Notes under the pieces: model-generated
Seen by the model: only the letters and a program-made list of their open reading frames with translations
What the model was told of the DNA's origin: nothing
Databases searched by the model: none
Made by a program: the position numbers and the translations under genes
In this document: one piece after another, positions 52,456-61,008 of the stretch
How the letters are laid out: the number at the start of each line of letters is the position of its first letter
How positions within the stretch are numbered: position 1 is the first letter of the stretch
Origin: Achromobacter aegrifaciens
GTDB taxonomy: Bacteria > Pseudomonadota > Gammaproteobacteria > Burkholderiales > Burkholderiaceae_B
DNA: 64,000 nt
Reading direction: 5' to 3'
Assembly: GCF_902859735.1 (NCBI RefSeq)
Contig: NZ_CADIJY010000012.1
Coordinates: 62,001 to 126,000 of the forward strand

Positions 52456-53277
52456 ATGAAGGAAATCACCGGCACCACGCGCCTGTTCGGCATCCTGGCC
52501 GATCCCATCCACCACGTGAAGACGCCGCAGCGCATGAACGAGCATTTCGCCGCCATCGGCTTCGACGGCGTGTGCGTGCCGTTCCACGCCCGGCCGGACA
52601 ACCTGGCGGAGGTGGTCGCCGGGCTGCGGCGGCTGGAGAACCTGGGCGGTGTCATCGTCACGGTGCCGCACAAGACCGCGATACTGGACCTAGTGGACGA
52701 CGCCACCCCCGTGGCGCGCAAGATCGGCGCGGCCAACGTGGTGCGCCGCGAGGCCGACGGCAAGCTGGTGGCGCACATGCTGGACGGCGAGGGATTCGTG
52801 CGCGGCCTGCAAAGCGCGGGCGTGTCGCCGCAGGGCAAGAGCGCCTATCTGGCGGGGGCGGGCGGCGCGGCCAACGCTATCGGTTTCGCGCTGGTCCAGG
52901 CCGGCGTGTCGCGGCTGACCATCGCCAATCGCACCACGGCCAAGGCCGAGGATCTGAAGGCGCGCATCCTGTCGCTGCATCCCGGCGCCCGGATCGATGT
53001 GGGTACGGCCGACCCCTCGGGGCATGACCTGGTGGTCAACGGCACTTCGCTGGGCATGAAGCCGGACGATGCCTTGCCGCTGGAAGCCAGCCGCCTGACG
53101 CCGGACCAACTGGTCTGCGAAGTCATCATGCAACCCAAGGACACGGCGTTGCTGCTGGCGGCGCAGACCCGCGGCTGCAAGGTGCACTACGGCGCGCCGA
53201 TGCTGGCCTGCCAGATCGAGCTGATGGCGCAGATGCTGGGCGTGGCGGCGGACCAGCCGGCCGACGCAGGACGCTGA
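52456..53277 (+). CDS. Shikimate dehydrogenase (AroE)-like oxidoreductase with altered substrate site
   Basis: A 273-residue AroE-fold protein. The conserved lysine (TVPHKTAIL) and aspartate (LDGEGF) of the family are present, as is the nucleotide-binding GAGGAANAIG and NRTTAKAEDL. But the motif that binds shikimate with two serines (HSxSP) reads HVKTP, with Val and Thr instead. It is therefore more likely a catabolic dehydrogenase for a shikimate- or quinate-like or unrelated hydroxy compound than biosynthetic AroE. ATG 52456 has GGAGAC upstream; ATG 52444 has no ribosome site. Confidence 0.88.
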   Translation: MKEITGTTRLFGILADPIHHVKTPQRMNEHFAAIGFDGVCVPFHARPDNLAEVVAGLRRLENLGGVIVTVPHKTAILDLVDDATPVARKIGAANVVRREADGKLVAHMLDGEGFVRGLQSAGVSPQGKSAYLAGAGGAANAIGFALVQAGVSRLTIANRTTAKAEDLKARILSLHPGARIDVGTADPSGHDLVVNGTSLGMKPDDALPLEASRLTPDQLVCEVIMQPKDTALLLAAQTRGCKVHYGAPMLACQIELMAQMLGVAADQPADAGR

Positions 53278-53282
53278 CGGGT

Positions 53283-54881
53283 ATGAGCGACTACGACTTC
53301 ATCATTGCCGGGGGTGGCACGGCGGGTTGCATCCTGGCCAACCGCCTGAGCGCCGACGGCAAATACCGCGTGCTGATGCTGGAGGCCGGGCATGAAGCCC
53401 GCAGCATGTGGATCTCGATCCCGGCGGGCTTTTCCAAGCTGCTGGTGAACCCGGAATACAACTGGCGCTTCGCCACCGAGCCTGAAGACAACGTCCATGG
53501 CCGCAGCATCGCCGTGCCGCGCGGCAAGGGCGTGGGCGGTTCGACGCTGATCAACGGCATGATCTACGTCCGGGGCCAGCCGCAGGATTACGACGGCTGG
53601 GAGGCGGCGGGCGCGACCGGCTGGGGGTATAACCAAGCCGAGCGCATCTTCCGCAAGATCGAATGCTACGAACCCGGCGACGCCAGCCGCGGCAAGAACG
53701 GTCCCATGCATCTGGAAGAAGTCGCCGAACGCTTTCCCATATCGGATGCCTTTCTGCAGGCAGCGCAAGAAGACGGCCAGCCCTTGAATCCCGACTACAA
53801 CGGCGGCAGCCAGGAGGGCGTGGGCTACTACCAGGTGCTGCAGCATCGGGGCAGGCGCTGGAGCGTGGTGGACGGGTACTTGAAGCCCGCCTCGGGCCGC
53901 AAGAATCTCAGCGTGGAATGCGGCGCGCACGTGACGCGGCTGGTGTTCGAGGGCAAGCGCTGCGTGGGCGTGGCCTATCGCAAGAACGGACGGGAGCACA
54001 TCGTGCGCGCGCGGCGCGAGACGCTGCTGTGCATGGGCGCGGTGCAGTCGCCGCAACTGCTGGAGCTGTCCGGCGTTGGCAATCCCGCTTTGCTGCAGTC
54101 ATTCGGCATCGCGCCGGTGCTGGCGCAGCCGCAGGTGGGCGAGAACTATATCGACCACTTCGCCACCCGCATGAACTGGCGGGTGAAGGGCACGGTGACG
54201 CTTAACGAGATGTCGCGCGGCTGGCGCCTGGCGCAGCAGGTGGCGCGCTATTACGCCAGCCACAAGGGCATCCTGACCCTGGGCACGGGGCTGGTGCACG
54301 GCTTCGTGAAAAGCGCGCCGGACCTGCCCGCGCCCGATGTGCAGTACTTCTTCGTGCACGCCAGCTACGCCAATGCGGCCGAACGCATCCTCGACCAGCA
54401 TCCCGGCATGACGATAGGCGTGGCGCAGCTGCGGCCCGAGTCGGTCGGATCCATCCACATCAAGTCCGCGGACCCGCAGGCGGGGCCGGCGATCCGGCCC
54501 AACTTCCTGTCGGCCCAGGTGGACCGTGACAGCCTGGTGGGCGGCATGCTGGCGGCCCGGCGCATCGTCGGCCAGCCGGCCATGCGGCGCTATGTCGAAT
54601 CGGAGATCAGCCCCGGCGCGGCGGTGGACAGCTACGACGAATGGCTGGACTTCGCGCGGCACAACGGCCAGACCATCTACCACCCCATAGGCACCTGCCG
54701 CATGGGTTCCGATGCCGCAGCCGTCACCGACGTGCGCTTGCGCGTGAACGGCCTGTCCGGCCTGCGCGTGGTGGATGCCTCGGTGATGCCGAAGATGGTG
54801 TCCGGCAATACGCAGGGCGCTGTCATGATGGTGGCCGAGCGGGGGGCCGAGATGATCCTGGAGGACGCGGCGCAGGCCTAG
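53283..54881 (+). CDS. GMC family FAD-dependent oxidoreductase (choline dehydrogenase-like)
   Basis: A 532-residue flavoprotein of the glucose-methanol-choline family. FAD motif AGGGTAGCILANRLS, GMC signature 1 GKGVGGSTLINGMIYVRG, signature 2 GAVQSPQLLELSGVG, and the catalytic His in TIYHPIGTCRMG with the partner Asn in VSGNTQGAVMM. It would oxidise a primary or secondary alcohol to a carbonyl. It starts 5 bases after the AroE-like stop and closes the transketolase operon; a bidirectional terminator follows. Confidence 0.94.
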   Translation: MSDYDFIIAGGGTAGCILANRLSADGKYRVLMLEAGHEARSMWISIPAGFSKLLVNPEYNWRFATEPEDNVHGRSIAVPRGKGVGGSTLINGMIYVRGQPQDYDGWEAAGATGWGYNQAERIFRKIECYEPGDASRGKNGPMHLEEVAERFPISDAFLQAAQEDGQPLNPDYNGGSQEGVGYYQVLQHRGRRWSVVDGYLKPASGRKNLSVECGAHVTRLVFEGKRCVGVAYRKNGREHIVRARRETLLCMGAVQSPQLLELSGVGNPALLQSFGIAPVLAQPQVGENYIDHFATRMNWRVKGTVTLNEMSRGWRLAQQVARYYASHKGILTLGTGLVHGFVKSAPDLPAPDVQYFFVHASYANAAERILDQHPGMTIGVAQLRPESVGSIHIKSADPQAGPAIRPNFLSAQVDRDSLVGGMLAARRIVGQPAMRRYVESEISPGAAVDSYDEWLDFARHNGQTIYHPIGTCRMGSDAAAVTDVRLRVNGLSGLRVVDASVMPKMVSGNTQGAVMMVAERGAEMILEDAAQA

Positions 54882-54898
54882 CCGTACCCTCATTGGAA

Positions 54899-54933
54899 AA
54901 AGGCGCACGGGGCCAACCGGTCCGTGCGCCTTT
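54899..54933. terminator. Bidirectional intrinsic terminator
   Basis: A perfect 12-bp stem (AAAGGCGCACGG / CCGTGCGCCTTT) with an 11-base loop lies between the convergent GMC and proline-racemase-like genes. A-run on the left and T-run on the right serve both strands. Confidence 0.8.
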
Positions 54934-54938
54934 GCACT

Positions 54939-55952
54939 TCAGCGGATGAGGAAGCCTGCGCCGACCGGGTCGTTCTTGTCGATCACCCAGCGCGCCGTGC
55001 CCAGGATGCTGGCCGTGCCCTTGACCGTGGGACGCACGGCGCGGGTGCCGTTCAGGTCCACCTCGCCCAGCAGGCAGCCTTCGAACACGCCGCTGCCCAG
55101 CAGGCCTTCCGACTTGATCGGCTGGTTCAAGCCCATCTTGCCGCGCGCTTCGAACATGGCCATCATCGCGCTGGTGCCGGTGCCGCCAGGCGAACGGTCC
55201 AGCTGGCCGGCGCTGAACACGTGCACGTTCTTGTAGAACGCGCCTTCGATGGTCGGCTGGTGCCAGAAGGTGATGAAGTTCAGGTTGTTGATGTGGGCCT
55301 CGGTCGGGTGCTGGATGCGGTGGCGGGCATTGAGCTGGTCGCGCACGATCAGGCCCATGCGCGACAGCTCCGTGCCGTTGTCTGGCGAGATGCGCAGGTC
55401 GCAGCCCGACAGGTCGACGATGCCGAAGTAATTGCCGCCCCAGACGATGTCGGCCGACAGCTTGCCGTAGCCGGGCAATTCCACCGGAATGTCCTGCGCG
55501 GCCACGTAGGCAGGCACGTTCTCGAAGCGCGTCCACAGCACGTTGTCGCCCTCGGAAGCCACTTCCGACACGACCAGGCCGGCGGTGGTTTCAAAGCGGA
55601 TCTTGGTGATGCCGTCCTTGCCGCGGGGCACCAGGCCGTTGGCCACCATGGCCATGCTGACCGCGATGGTGCCGTGGCCGCACATGTGCGAATACTCGGT
55701 GCCGTCGATGTAGATCAGGCCCGCGTCGTATTCGGGGCTGGACGGCGGCGTGAGGAACACGCCGAACATGTCCTTGTGGCCGCGCGGCTCGCGCATCAGC
55801 GCCTTGCGCAGCCAGTCGTAGTTCTGCTCCAGGAAGGCGCGCTTCTCCAGGATGGTAGAGCCGGCGGGGTAGGGGATGCCGCTATGCACGATGCACAGGG
55901 GCTCGCCTTCGGTATGGGTATAGATGACATCGAACGCGTCTTGCTTGCGCAT
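54939..55952 (-). CDS. Proline racemase family protein, second catalytic cysteine replaced by glycine
   Basis: A 337-residue member of the proline racemase/4-hydroxyproline epimerase/trans-3-hydroxyproline dehydratase family. The first catalytic cysteine is present (Cys91 in SHMCGHGTIAVS). The second site, usually DRSPCGTGTSA in racemases and epimerases and DRSPT in dehydratases, reads DRSPGGTGTSA with Gly256. A two-base racemase mechanism is therefore unlikely; a one-base reaction such as dehydration is possible (inference). It is the last gene of a Pot/Fbp-type import operon, so it may act on the imported compound. Confidence 0.88.
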   Translation of the reverse strand: MRKQDAFDVIYTHTEGEPLCIVHSGIPYPAGSTILEKRAFLEQNYDWLRKALMREPRGHKDMFGVFLTPPSSPEYDAGLIYIDGTEYSHMCGHGTIAVSMAMVANGLVPRGKDGITKIRFETTAGLVVSEVASEGDNVLWTRFENVPAYVAAQDIPVELPGYGKLSADIVWGGNYFGIVDLSGCDLRISPDNGTELSRMGLIVRDQLNARHRIQHPTEAHINNLNFITFWHQPTIEGAFYKNVHVFSAGQLDRSPGGTGTSAMMAMFEARGKMGLNQPIKSEGLLGSGVFEGCLLGEVDLNGTRAVRPTVKGTASILGTARWVIDKNDPVGAGFLIR

Positions 55953-55988
55953 GACTGTGGCTCCAGACAGTAGGGTAGGGAAGAAAGG

Positions 55989-56780
55989 TTATTTGCCGCG
56001 TTCGGACAGCATGTCCAGCCCGACGGTCAAATCCAGGATGACGATGGCGATCACCGCAACCACGATCGTGGCGCCCGATACGGCTGCGATGGTCGGATCT
56101 ATCGTGTATTGCACGTAGTTGAAGAGCTTCACGGGGATGGTGTTCAAGTCCGCCGTGGTGTTGAAAATCGACAGCTCCACGTTGATCCAGGAAGAGATGA
56201 ACGCGAAGATCGAACCGGTGACGATGCCTGGGCGGATCTGCGGCAGCACCACCAGGAAGAAGGTCGTCCACGGGTTCGCGCCCAGGTCGGCCGAGGCTTC
56301 TTCCAGCGCGCGCTGCTCCGGCGTCAGCAGGGTCAGCGTGGACCGCAGCACGAAGGGCGCGATGATGACGATGTGCCCGATCAGCAGGGACAGGAAGCTG
56401 CGCGTCAGGCCGAAGTACGCGCCGTATTGCAGCAGCGCCGCGCCCAGCACGATGTGCGGCAGCACCAGCGGCGACATCAGCACCGAGGTCAGCGCGGCCT
56501 TGCCCGGGAACTCGTAGCGCGCCACCGCCAGCGCGGCCGGCACCGTCAGCAGCACGGCCGCGGCCGTGGCCGCCAGCGCCAGCACCGTGCTGGTCGTGAA
56601 CGCGGCGACGTAGCCGGCCTCGATCAGCAGCGTGCGGTACCACTCCAGCGTGAAGCCCTTGGGCGGAAACGCCAGGTAGGGCGTGGACGTGAACGAGGAA
56701 CCCAGGATCACCACCAGCGGCAGGGCCAGGTAGGCCAGTACCCCCAGGGCGACCAGGCGGATCAGGTTGCGGGCGATCAT
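55989..56780 (-). CDS. Spermidine/putrescine-type ABC transporter permease (PotC-like)
   Basis: A 263-residue permease with about six membrane helices and the EAA loop EQRALEEASADLGANPWTTF. ATG 56780 overlaps the stop of the upstream permease gene by 4 bases; a very long in-frame extension to 57635 is shadow sequence. It ends 37 bases before the racemase-like gene. Confidence 0.92.
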   Translation of the reverse strand: MIARNLIRLVALGVLAYLALPLVVILGSSFTSTPYLAFPPKGFTLEWYRTLLIEAGYVAAFTTSTVLALAATAAAVLLTVPAALAVARYEFPGKAALTSVLMSPLVLPHIVLGAALLQYGAYFGLTRSFLSLLIGHIVIIAPFVLRSTLTLLTPEQRALEEASADLGANPWTTFFLVVLPQIRPGIVTGSIFAFISSWINVELSIFNTTADLNTIPVKLFNYVQYTIDPTIAAVSGATIVVAVIAIVILDLTVGLDMLSERGK

Positions 56781-57625
56781 CGCACGGCTCCCGGCAGGAC
56801 GGCGGCGCGGTTGGCAAGCGCCACCAGGATCAGGGTGAACACCAGCAGCACCATGCTCAGCGCGCCGCCGTAATGGAAGTCGAACACCGTGCTGTACTGC
56901 TGGAAGATCAGCATCGACAGCACCGACACACGTCCCCCCGACAGCAGCGCAGGCGTCACGTAGGCGCTGACGGCCAGGGTGAAGACCATGATGGCGCCGG
57001 ACACCACGCCGGGCAGGGTCAGCGGCCAGGTGATGTGGAAGAAGGTCGCCGTGGGACTTGCGCCCAGGTCGGCCGAGGCCTGCTCGCAGGCGGGATCGAC
57101 CCGCGCCAGCGCATTGCCCACCGCCAGCACCACGAAGGGCAGCAGCACGTAGACCATGCCGATCAGGATGCCCAGCTCGGTGCCGATGAAACGCATCGGA
57201 CGGTCGGCGATGCCCGCGCCCACCAGGGCCTGGTTGACCAGCCCGTTGCGGCCCAGCAGCACCATCCAGCCGAAGGCGCGCACGATATTGCTGGTGAACA
57301 GCGGCACCACCAGCAGGATCACGCAGAAGCGCCGCCAGGCCTGCCAGCGCACCACGCGCACCAGATACCAGGCCAGCGGATAGCCCAGGACCACGCAGGC
57401 GACCGTGGTGAAGAACGCCAGCCGGAAGGTCACCAGGATCACGTCCCAGTGGTACTGGTCGCCCAGCACGCGCAGGTATTGCTGCGGAGTCAGGGTCAAA
57501 CCATCGGCGCCGCCGGTGATGCTGGCCAGCGCCACCACCGCCAGCGGCGCCAGGAAGAAGGCCGCGAAGAACAGCACGGGAGCCGCCAGCAGCAGGCCAG
57601 GCGAACGCCAGGCGCGCGCGTTCAT
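56777..57625 (-). CDS. Spermidine/putrescine-type ABC transporter permease (PotB-like)
   Basis: A 282-residue permease with an N-terminal membrane helix (SPGLLLAAPVLFFAAFFLAP) and the EAA loop CEQASADLGASPTATFFHI. The start overlaps the ATPase stop by 4 bases. It forms a pair with the PotC-like permease. Confidence 0.92.
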   Translation of the reverse strand: MNARAWRSPGLLLAAPVLFFAAFFLAPLAVVALASITGGADGLTLTPQQYLRVLGDQYHWDVILVTFRLAFFTTVACVVLGYPLAWYLVRVVRWQAWRRFCVILLVVPLFTSNIVRAFGWMVLLGRNGLVNQALVGAGIADRPMRFIGTELGILIGMVYVLLPFVVLAVGNALARVDPACEQASADLGASPTATFFHITWPLTLPGVVSGAIMVFTLAVSAYVTPALLSGGRVSVLSMLIFQQYSTVFDFHYGGALSMVLLVFTLILVALANRAAVLPGAVR

Positions 57626-58671
57626 GGCCGTTCACCGATCAGGTGCAGGTGTTCCGGCGCGAAAGCCAGGCGCGCCGCGGCGCCCGGGCCCAGCCCCGAC
57701 GGCGCAATGCCGCCGTGGCGCGCCACCAGGACCTGTCCGCCGATGTCCACGTGGATCATGCAGTGGCTGCCCACGTTGATGACGTCGGTGACCGTGCCGT
57801 TCAGCGCAAGCGCCGCCGATTCATCGGCCAGGCGCAGATCCTCGGGCCGCAACACCGCCACGCCGCGCGCGGGCGCGGCCTTGCCCGGGAACGGCACGCG
57901 CAGTCCCTGGGCATCCAGCTGCAGCACATCGTCGTTGGCGGTGTACGGCATGAAGTTGGCGTCGCCGATGAACTCGGCCACGAAGCGGGTGGCGGGATGC
58001 CGGTAGATCTCGGTCCCGCCGCCCACCTGTTCGATCTTGCCCGCATGCATGACCACCACCCGGTCGGCCATGGTCATGGCTTCTTCCTGGTCGTGCGTGA
58101 CGAAGATGAAAGCGATGCCCAGCTTGGCCTGCAGGTGCTTGAGTTCCAGCTGCATGCGCTTGCGCAGCTTCAGGTCCAGCGCCGACAGCGGTTCGTCCAG
58201 CAACAGCAGCTTGGGCTGGTTCACGATGGCGCGCGCCAGCGCCACGCGCTGCTGCTGGCCGCCGGACATTTCGCGGGGATAGCGCGGACCGAAGTCCGCC
58301 AGGCCCACCATGTCCAGCGCCGACCGGGCGCGCCCGGCCGCTTCCTGCTTCGACGCGCCCTGGCGCCGCGGGCCATAGGCCACGTTTTCCAGCACGTTCA
58401 TGTGCGGAAACAGCGCATAGTTCTGGAACACCGTGTTCAGCGGCCGGTGGTGCGCGGCCAGGCGGCTGATGTCCTGGCCTTCAATCAGGATGCGGCCCGA
58501 TTCGGGCCTGAGAAATCCGGCGATCGAACGCAGCAGGGTGGTCTTGCCGCAGCCGCTGGGACCAAGCAGGGCCACGAACTCTCCCTGTTGGATCTCCAGA
58601 TCGATGCGGTCCAGCGCCTGATAGGCGCCAAAGCGCATCGACACGCCTTCAATGGTAAGCAAAGCGGACAT
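57622..58671 (-). CDS. Spermidine/putrescine-type ABC transporter ATP-binding protein (PotA-like)
   Basis: A 349-residue ATPase with Walker A GPSGCGKTT, signature MSGGQQQRVALARAI, Walker B LLLLDEPLSALD, switch histidine in FVTHDQEEA and a C-terminal TOBE domain (GVAVLRPEDLRL). It starts 13 bases after the binding-protein stop. Confidence 0.94.
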   Translation of the reverse strand: MSALLTIEGVSMRFGAYQALDRIDLEIQQGEFVALLGPSGCGKTTLLRSIAGFLRPESGRILIEGQDISRLAAHHRPLNTVFQNYALFPHMNVLENVAYGPRRQGASKQEAAGRARSALDMVGLADFGPRYPREMSGGQQQRVALARAIVNQPKLLLLDEPLSALDLKLRKRMQLELKHLQAKLGIAFIFVTHDQEEAMTMADRVVVMHAGKIEQVGGGTEIYRHPATRFVAEFIGDANFMPYTANDDVLQLDAQGLRVPFPGKAAPARGVAVLRPEDLRLADESAALALNGTVTDVINVGSHCMIHVDIGGQVLVARHGGIAPSGLGPGAAARLAFAPEHLHLIGERP

Positions 58672-58684
58672 GTTCTATCCCGGT

Positions 58685-59737
58685 CTAGCGCTTGCGGGCA
58701 ACCTGGCGGTTCCAGGCGTCCGTGACCTCGGCGCGGCGGCTGTTGATGAGGTTCCAGTCGAACAGGCTCAGGTTCTTGACCGAGCCGTCCGCGCCCCAGG
58801 GCAGCTTGCGCGCCACGTCCTTCGGCACCTGCACATCCTTGACGGCGGGGCCCAGGTACAGGCGCGTGGCCAGGCAGGCGGCGGCATCCGGCGTGAGCGC
58901 GGTGTCGATGAACTTCTGCGCGGCCGCCTTGTTCGGCGCGTTCTTCACCAGATGCAGGCGCGCATCCGTGGCCCAGGCGCCTTCCTTGGGCACGGCGAAG
59001 CCGATGGGCAGTCCCTTGTCGATCAGATCCCAGGCGCCCACGTTGAAGTGCGCGCCGATGATGGCCTCGCCGCTCTGGTAGGCGTTGGTGGCTGCGCCCG
59101 AGCTGTCGAAGAACAAGGCCGTGTCCAGCGACGCAAGCTTGGCGTACAGCGGCGCCAGGTTGGAAGGATCGACAGAGAACACTCGCGCCAGGAAGAAGAT
59201 GAACGGCACGCCCGACGAGTTCGCCGGCGAAGGAATGGCGACCGCGCCGGCATACTCGGGCTTCCACAAGTCCTTCCAGCTGGCGGGCGCCTGAGGCACT
59301 TCCTTGGTGTTGTAGGCGATGCCCAGCGAGTAGTAGCCGGTGCTGACCGCGTAGGCGCTGTCGCCATTGCGGTACACGCCCTGGTCGATGACGTTCTTCA
59401 GATTGGGAATGCCGGCGGGATCCAATGCGTCCAGCACGCCGGCTTCCGCGGCCAGTTCGCTGATGCCGCCGTCCATCCACGCCACGTCTATGGTGGGCGC
59501 GCCCTTCTGCTGCTGCAGCTTGGCCAGCGTGGTGGTGGACGTGCCCACTTCCGGCACCACAGTCACGCCGGTGGCCTTGGTGTAGGGCTCGGCCACGCAG
59601 GCGCGAAACGCGTCGCCCCAGTTGCCGCCGTACCAGGCGACGGTGATCTTCTGCTGCTGGGCCAGCGCCTGGCCGGCGGCCAGCAGTCCGGCTCCCAGCA
59701 ATGCGGCGCGCAGCGCGCGGCGGGTAGGTGTTGCCAT
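58685..59737 (-). CDS. Spermidine/putrescine/iron-type ABC transporter substrate-binding protein
   Basis: A 350-residue periplasmic protein of solute-binding family 1/8 (PotD/FbpA-like). Signal peptide at residues 1-27 (RRALRAALLGAGLLAAGQ, cleavage at ALA). The mature chain begins QQQKITVAWYGGNWGDAF, typical of polyamine- or opine-type binders. GGGGAA lies upstream of ATG 59737. First gene of the operon 59737-54939. The ligand is unknown; a cyclic amino acid or betaine would fit the racemase-family enzyme (inference). Confidence 0.92.
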   Translation of the reverse strand: MATPTRRALRAALLGAGLLAAGQALAQQQKITVAWYGGNWGDAFRACVAEPYTKATGVTVVPEVGTSTTTLAKLQQQKGAPTIDVAWMDGGISELAAEAGVLDALDPAGIPNLKNVIDQGVYRNGDSAYAVSTGYYSLGIAYNTKEVPQAPASWKDLWKPEYAGAVAIPSPANSSGVPFIFFLARVFSVDPSNLAPLYAKLASLDTALFFDSSGAATNAYQSGEAIIGAHFNVGAWDLIDKGLPIGFAVPKEGAWATDARLHLVKNAPNKAAAQKFIDTALTPDAAACLATRLYLGPAVKDVQVPKDVARKLPWGADGSVKNLSLFDWNLINSRRAEVTDAWNRQVARKR

Positions 59738-59877
59738 GTCGGATTCCCCTTGTCGATTTATCGGGTCCGGTCTGCCTGCGCCGGCGGGCGCTGCGGGACG
59801 GAGCCATAGGTGCATCTTGGGCGATCCCCGGGAAAACCAGCTTGAAGGCCTGGGACAAAAACTTGAATAATTGCGAC

Positions 59878-60945
59878 ATGGAAACCGCTATGCCCGCCTC
59901 GACGTCGTCTTTCTCCTATGACGGTGAGTGCAGCGCCCTGCCTCAGGGGAAACCCGCACTGACCGTGGGTATCGTGCTGCTGGACCAGTTCACGCTGGCC
60001 GCCTTTGCCGGATTGGTGGACGTGTTGCGGCTGGCGGGCGACCACGGTGGACGCAGCCGCCAGATCCATACTGCATGGCGCGTCATGAGCTGGGATGGCA
60101 AGCCGCGCTGCTCCAGCGCGGGCCTGACCATAGACGTGGCCGATGGCCTGCCCGAAGACCCGGCCCAGTTCGACTACATAGCGGTTTGCGGCGGCAACGA
60201 CTACTTCAACGGCCGCCTGCCCGACCCCCTGCGCGACTGGCTGCAACTGGCGGCGGCGCAGCGCGTGCGGCTCTTGGGCATCTGCACCGGCACCTTCGCG
60301 CTGGCGCAGGCTGACGTCATCGGGCCGCGCACGGTCTGCGTACACTGGAATGTGCTGGACACCTTTCGCGAACGTTTTCCGCAGACGCGGGCGGTGGTGG
60401 ACCGGCTGTTCGTGGATGAAGGCGACCTGATTTCCTGCGCAGGCTCCACGGCCGCGATCGACCTGGGGCTGTACCTGGTGGCCCGGCATTGCGGGCGTGA
60501 CAAGGCCCAGCAGGCGATGCGGCACATGATGCTGCAAGGCGTGCGCCCGGGGCGGGTGCCGCAGGCGCATTTCCACACGGACCTGTCGGGCATCCAGGAT
60601 CTGCGCGTGCGCCAGGCCGCGCACTTCATCGAGCAGCGCATCGACAACCCGCCGCCGCTGGATGCGATTGCGCGCTACGTCGGCGTCGGGCGCAGGCAGC
60701 TGGAGCGCGCCTTCCGCCTGGCCACTGGCATGTCGCCGATGGCGTTCCAGCGGCAATTGCGGCTGGAATACGGCAGCTGGCTGCTCTTGAACAATCCCAG
60801 CAGCATCACTCAGATCGCGCTGGACTGCGGGTTTGCGGACGGCGCGCATTTCTCGCGCGATTTCCGCGCGCATTTCGGCCAGTCGCCGCGCCAGTATCAG
60901 CAGGCCGCCGGCCGCGACGGCGGAGTCAGCGTGTTTCCCGCCTGA
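59878..60945 (+). CDS. GlxA-type AraC regulator (DJ-1/PfpI domain plus AraC HTH)
   Basis: A 355-residue regulator. The N-terminal glutamine-amidotransferase-like domain (about residues 30-195) has FDYIAVCGGNDYFNG and the elbow GICTGTFALAQ. Two C-terminal AraC HTH motifs follow (LDAIARYVGVGRRQLERAF, then IALDCGFADGAHFSRDFRAHF). It belongs to the group with GbdR, CdhR and ArgR, which sense quaternary amines or amino acids (family knowledge). It is divergent from the Pot-type operon (140 bases) and probably activates it. No clear ribosome site lies before ATG 59878. Confidence 0.92.
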   Translation: METAMPASTSSFSYDGECSALPQGKPALTVGIVLLDQFTLAAFAGLVDVLRLAGDHGGRSRQIHTAWRVMSWDGKPRCSSAGLTIDVADGLPEDPAQFDYIAVCGGNDYFNGRLPDPLRDWLQLAAAQRVRLLGICTGTFALAQADVIGPRTVCVHWNVLDTFRERFPQTRAVVDRLFVDEGDLISCAGSTAAIDLGLYLVARHCGRDKAQQAMRHMMLQGVRPGRVPQAHFHTDLSGIQDLRVRQAAHFIEQRIDNPPPLDAIARYVGVGRRQLERAFRLATGMSPMAFQRQLRLEYGSWLLLNNPSSITQIALDCGFADGAHFSRDFRAHFGQSPRQYQQAAGRDGGVSVFPA

Positions 60946-61008
60946 GGCTTCTGCACGGCTCGTTCCGGCGCCGGCAGGCCCTTGGGCTTATCAACGGAAG
61001 GAGACGAC

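Noticed and set aside
52456-53277. Assignment as the biosynthetic shikimate dehydrogenase aroE
   Set aside because: The substrate-binding serines are replaced and the gene lies within a catabolic operon, so the housekeeping role is not supported.
56781-57635. N-terminal extension of the PotC-like permease gene to 57635
   Set aside because: It covers the PotB-like gene in another frame. ATG 56780 gives a normal permease and overlaps the upstream stop by 4 bases.
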